From an uncultured Eubacteriales bacterium (lineage in GTDB: Bacteria > Bacillota > Clostridia > Monoglobales > Monoglobaceae): DNA of 8,939 nucleotides. Position 1 is the stretch's first letter; every line of letters starts with the position of its first letter. Below, piece after piece: positions 6,247-8,939 of this stretch. Made by a program: the position numbers and the translations under genes. The notes beneath the pieces were generated by a model, which searched no databases, had not been told where the DNA came from, and was given only the letters and a program-made list of their open reading frames with translations. The DNA lies in assembly GCA_900545865.1 (NCBI GenBank), contig URAN01000086.1:1-8939 (forward strand). Reading direction: 5' to 3'.

Positions 6247-7620
6247 ATGTTATTGAGTAAAAACAAGAACAAAGAAACGGACATATTAAACGGCTCGGCA
6301 TGGAGAAATATTCCGAAATTCGCTCTTCCTCTTGCGGCAACGGGTATTCTCGGACAGCTGTTTAATGCGTCGGATATTGCCATTGTCGGTAACTTCACCG
6401 GTTCAAACGGCACGGCAGCGGTTGCCGCGGTCGGCGCAAACAGTCCTCTTATCGGTCTTATTGTAAACCTGCTTATCGGAATTTCACTCGGTGCAAACGT
6501 TGTTATCGCAAACGCGGTCGGTCAAAACGATGATCGCACGGTGTACAAAACCGTTCATACTTCCGTGCTTATTTCAATCATATGCGGAATCGCCGTTATG
6601 CTCGGCGGCGAACTTGTTTCAAGTGCGGTTTTATCGGTTTTGAATGTTCCCGATGACGTGTTTCCGTTTGCTCTGACTTATCTCAGGATATATCTGCTCG
6701 GCTTGCCGGTAATCCTCTTGTACAACTTTGAGGCGGCAATTTTCAGAAGTATCGGCGACACAAAGACGCCGCTTATCGCGCTCGCCCTTTCGGGCGTACT
6801 CAACATATTTTTGAATATGTTTTTTGTCATCGTCCTTAAAATGACGGTTGACGGCGTGGCAATCGCAACGGTTATCTCAAACGCGGTAAGCTCGGCAATA
6901 TTATTGGTAAAGCTGATTAAAACGGAAAAAATTATTCATTTGGAGCTAAAACAACTCGCCATAGACAAGTCGATATTTGTCAAGATAATCAAAATCGGAC
7001 TCCCGGCAGGAATCCAAAGCGCGGTCTTTTCGATTGCGAATATAGTTATTCAATCGGCAATCAACAGTCTGGGTACGGTTGTAATGGCGGCATCGAGTGC
7101 GGCGTTTAACATCGAGATTTTTGTATATTATATCTTAAACTCGTTTAGCCAGGCTTGCACAACCTTTGTCGGACAGAACTATGGCGCGGGACAAATTGAA
7201 CGATGTAAAAAGATAATGTTTATATGCCTTATACAGGACGCAATTGCAACGGCTATAACCGCGATTATCGCACTGACTTTCGGCAAGTTTTTAATAGCAA
7301 TCTTTGACAGCAACCCCGATGTTGTCGAAACAGGATATACACGGCTTGTTATGATATTCACGATGTATGTTTTCACCGTATTTAACGAAATTCTTTCGGG
7401 ATACCTGCGCGGATTCAAAATTTCGCTTACCCCGGCAATAATGACGATGATTGGCGTATGCGGCGTTCGTATAATCTGGATATACACCGTCTTTCCGCAG
7501 AGCCGAACGTTCAAAACCATTATGACATCATACCCCATAAGTATGTTTGTTGCCGCATCGCTTATCGGAATCGCCGTATTGATATACCGCCCGTCAAAGC
7601 GCTTTGCGAACCGCGGCTGA
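6247..7620 (+). CDS. MATE-family cation-coupled multidrug/toxin efflux transporter
   Basis: Integral membrane transporter of the MATE superfamily, which exports organic cations, drugs or metabolites in exchange for Na+ or H+. The 457 residues and roughly twelve hydrophobic segments in two homologous halves fit the family. Recognisable elements are the N-terminal NGSAWRNIPKFALPLAATGIL entry to helix 1, AIFRSIGDTKTPL at the end of the first half, FVGQNYGAGQ in the second half, and ILSGYLRGFKISLTPAIM as the second-half counterpart of the first-half motif. It most resembles the YoeA/MepA-like branch common in Clostridia; the substrate cannot be read from sequence. The start is supported by AAGGA 9 nt upstream and the promoter at 6183-6211. 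The stop codon lies 20 bp from the 3' end of an AraC-family remnant on the other strand. No terminator hairpin is visible after it. Confidence 0.93.
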   Translation: MLLSKNKNKETDILNGSAWRNIPKFALPLAATGILGQLFNASDIAIVGNFTGSNGTAAVAAVGANSPLIGLIVNLLIGISLGANVVIANAVGQNDDRTVYKTVHTSVLISIICGIAVMLGGELVSSAVLSVLNVPDDVFPFALTYLRIYLLGLPVILLYNFEAAIFRSIGDTKTPLIALALSGVLNIFLNMFFVIVLKMTVDGVAIATVISNAVSSAILLVKLIKTEKIIHLELKQLAIDKSIFVKIIKIGLPAGIQSAVFSIANIVIQSAINSLGTVVMAASSAAFNIEIFVYYILNSFSQACTTFVGQNYGAGQIERCKKIMFICLIQDAIATAITAIIALTFGKFLIAIFDSNPDVVETGYTRLVMIFTMYVFTVFNEILSGYLRGFKISLTPAIMTMIGVCGVRIIWIYTVFPQSRTFKTIMTSYPISMFVAASLIGIAVLIYRPSKRFANRG

Positions 7621-7640
7621 CTTTGACTTTATTACAATAA

Positions 7641-7853
7641 CTATAACAGGTGTCTGGCTTTGAGCCGATAAAGGCTTGGGGTTAGCCCTGTTTTTCTTTT
7701 AAAGTCCGTTGAAAAGTTACAGAAATTATTATATCCGCACAACTCTGAAACTTTTGATATTTGATAATCCGTCTCTCTGAGATAACGCTTCGCCGCGTCT
7801 ATTCGGAAATTTATCAAATATTGGCGCAGGGTTGTTCCCATTGCATTTTTCAT
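7641..7853 (-). pseudogene. Remnant of an AraC-family regulator (C-terminal HTH only)
   Basis: The 70 readable residues are the DNA-binding end of an AraC/XylS regulator: the linker helix TLRQYLINFRIDAAKRYLRE, then the second helix-turn-helix ISKVSELCGYNNFCNFSTDFKRKTGLTPSLYR. The sensing domain and most of the first HTH are absent. ATG 7853 has no ribosome binding site. In the same frame upstream there is a TAA at 7862-7860, preceded by RYGISQ, which reads like the recognition-helix start of the first HTH; the frame resumes with RLMKNAMG. This suggests at least a nonsense change and probably a short deletion. The clpC terminator begins about 65 bp upstream of ATG 7853, leaving no room for a full N-terminal domain. 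The intact ancestor may have controlled the convergent MATE gene, since such pairs are common. An expressed 70-residue protein is possible but unlikely. Confidence 0.75.
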
Positions 7854-7916
7854 CAGTCGTTATTGCGATATTCCATAACGCAAGAAAGTCAAAAACCGCC
7901 GCATAAATATACCGTG

Positions 7917-7954
7917 AAAATCAAAACGGGCGGAATAAAAATTCCACCCGTTTC
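7917..7954 (-). terminator. Rho-independent terminator of clpC
   Basis: On the minus strand AAACGGG-T-GGAAT (7953-7941) pairs with ATTCC-G-CCCGTTT (7936-7924) as a 13-bp stem that includes one U-G wobble. The loop is TTTT and the stem is followed by TTTTGATTTT. Read on the plus strand the wobble becomes a C-A mismatch, so the structure favours the minus-strand transcript. It starts about 40 bp beyond the clpC stop. Confidence 0.88.
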
Positions 7955-7992
7955 GGTTGTTATTTCGATTGTCGATAATAATTCAATATCGA

Positions 7993-8939
7993 TTATTCGT
8001 TACTCTTTGATTCGGCATCGGCTTTATCGCCGTCCTCCACCGCATTGTGAACAGTTTCGTTTTCGACATCAAACTTATCGTCTTTCAGCACAATATTTAT
8101 TGTGTCGTTTTCTTCTATCTTGCCCTCTAACATCTTTTCAGCAATCATATCTTCGACAGATGACTGAATAACACGTCTGATAGGTCTTGCGCCGTATACG
8201 GGGTCAAAGCCCTCTGCCGCAATCTTTGAGATTGCCTCATCGCTGAACTTAGCCGTAATTTTGTTTTCGGCAAGTCTTGATTTGAGTTGGTCGAGCATCT
8301 TAACCGAAATATCCTTGATATTATCGTTTGTCAGCTGGTGGAATACGATTATCTCATCGATACGGTTTAAAAACTCGGGACGGAAAGCCTTTTTAAGCTC
8401 GCCCATAACGTCCGACTTGATTTCGCTGTATTCTCGTTCTTCCTTATCATCGCCCGCAGAAAAGCCGAGACTTTTTGTTTCGGTTATAAGTCTAGCTCCG
8501 AGGTTCGATGTCATTATAATAACGGTGTTTCTGAAATCAACACGTCTGCCCTGTGAATCGGTAAGTATACCGTCCTCTAAGATTTGCAGCAAGATGTTAA
8601 ACACATCGGGATGCGCTTTTTCTATCTCATCGAACAAGACAACCGAATACGGTTTTCTTCTTACCTTTTCCGTGAGCTGACCGCCCTCGTCATAGCCGAC
8701 ATATCCCGGAGGAGAACCGACAAGTCTTGACACCGCGTGTTTTTCCATATACTCGGACATATCAATCCTTATCATTGCGTCCTCATCACCGAACATTGCC
8801 TCTGCCAAAGCCTTTGAAAGCTCGGTTTTACCTACACCGGTCGGGCCGAGGAATATGAACGAACCTATCGGACGTTTCGGGTCTTTAAGTCCGACTCTGC
8901 CGCGGCGAATAGCCTTTGCAACCGCCGTTACGGCTTTTT
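7993..8939 (-). CDS. clpC: ATP-dependent Clp protease ATPase subunit ClpC (C-terminal part, 5' end outside window)
   Basis: Class I Hsp100 unfoldase that feeds substrates to the ClpP peptidase. The reading frame is open to the window edge, with the first complete codon at 8937, giving about 314 residues that cover the second AAA+ module. Visible motifs, counted from that codon, are Walker A GPTGVGKT (31-38), the pore-loop/box stretch GSPPGYVGYDEGG (74-86), Walker B VVLFDE (99-104), sensor 1 TSN (143-145), the arginine-finger segment FRPEFLNRID (185-194) and sensor 2 GARPIRR (249-255). LGF (157-159) fits the ClpP-docking tripeptide, which ClpB lacks. The surrounding VMGELKKAFRPEFLNRIDEIIVFH closely follows Bacillus ClpC. 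The C-terminus extends about 15-20 residues further than Bacillus ClpC as an acidic tail. The N-domain and first AAA+ module must lie beyond 8939. It has its own terminator. Confidence 0.93.
   Translation of the reverse strand, partial: KAVTAVAKAIRRGRVGLKDPKRPIGSFIFLGPTGVGKTELSKALAEAMFGDEDAMIRIDMSEYMEKHAVSRLVGSPPGYVGYDEGGQLTEKVRRKPYSVVLFDEIEKAHPDVFNILLQILEDGILTDSQGRRVDFRNTVIIMTSNLGARLITETKSLGFSAGDDKEEREYSEIKSDVMGELKKAFRPEFLNRIDEIIVFHQLTNDNIKDISVKMLDQLKSRLAENKITAKFSDEAISKIAAEGFDPVYGARPIRRVIQSSVEDMIAEKMLEGKIEENDTINIVLKDDKFDVENETVHNAVEDGDKADAESKSNE

Noticed and set aside
7761..8171. Plus-strand 136-residue open frame spanning the AraC remnant and clpC 3' end
   Set aside because: It is antisense to two recognisable protein sequences and crosses the clpC terminator.

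Overview
The window looks like an ordinary chromosomal segment of an endospore-forming member of the Clostridia (Bacillota). The evidence is a full-length, canonical SpoIVA, a SleL/YaaH-type LysM + GH18 spore-lytic enzyme, a ClpC-type ATPase, Gram-positive-type PssA and Psd, strong Shine-Dalgarno sites and textbook -35/-10 promoters. Base composition is moderate, with AT-rich intergenic regions. I cannot name the species.

Layout: (1) 1-138, the tail of an upstream unit with a likely terminator. (2) 139-2914 (+), a phospholipid cluster: a consensus promoter, a YbhN/LPG-synthase-TM (flippase-like) membrane protein, phosphatidylserine synthase (pssA) and phosphatidylserine decarboxylase (psd). 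Together pssA and psd convert CDP-diacylglycerol to phosphatidylethanolamine. (3) 2915-6120, two sporulation genes facing each other: the LysM-GH18 enzyme (+) and spoIVA (-). Each is preceded by a sequence resembling a sigma-E (mother-cell) promoter. The gap between their 3' ends holds two terminator hairpins and an imperfect ~22-bp inverted repeat enclosing ~117 bp. (4) 6183-7620 (+), a MATE-family efflux transporter with its own extended -10 promoter. (5) 7641-7920 (-), the decayed C-terminal end of an AraC-family regulator, convergent with the transporter. (6) 7917-8939 (-), the C-terminal third of ClpC, cut by the window edge, with a strong terminator.

In function, the PE pathway and its neighbouring membrane protein form one probable operon. 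No terminator separates psd from the GH18 gene, so vegetative readthrough into it is possible in addition to the sporulation promoter. SpoIVA (basement layer of the spore coat) and the GH18 enzyme (coat/cortex hydrolase in Bacillus) would be produced together in the mother cell.

I see no CRISPR array, complete insertion sequence, tRNA, rRNA, phage gene or obviously new multi-gene system. The points most worth a second look are the MITE-like inverted repeat, the paired sigma-E-type promoters, the flippase-like/pssA/psd linkage and the AraC remnant.
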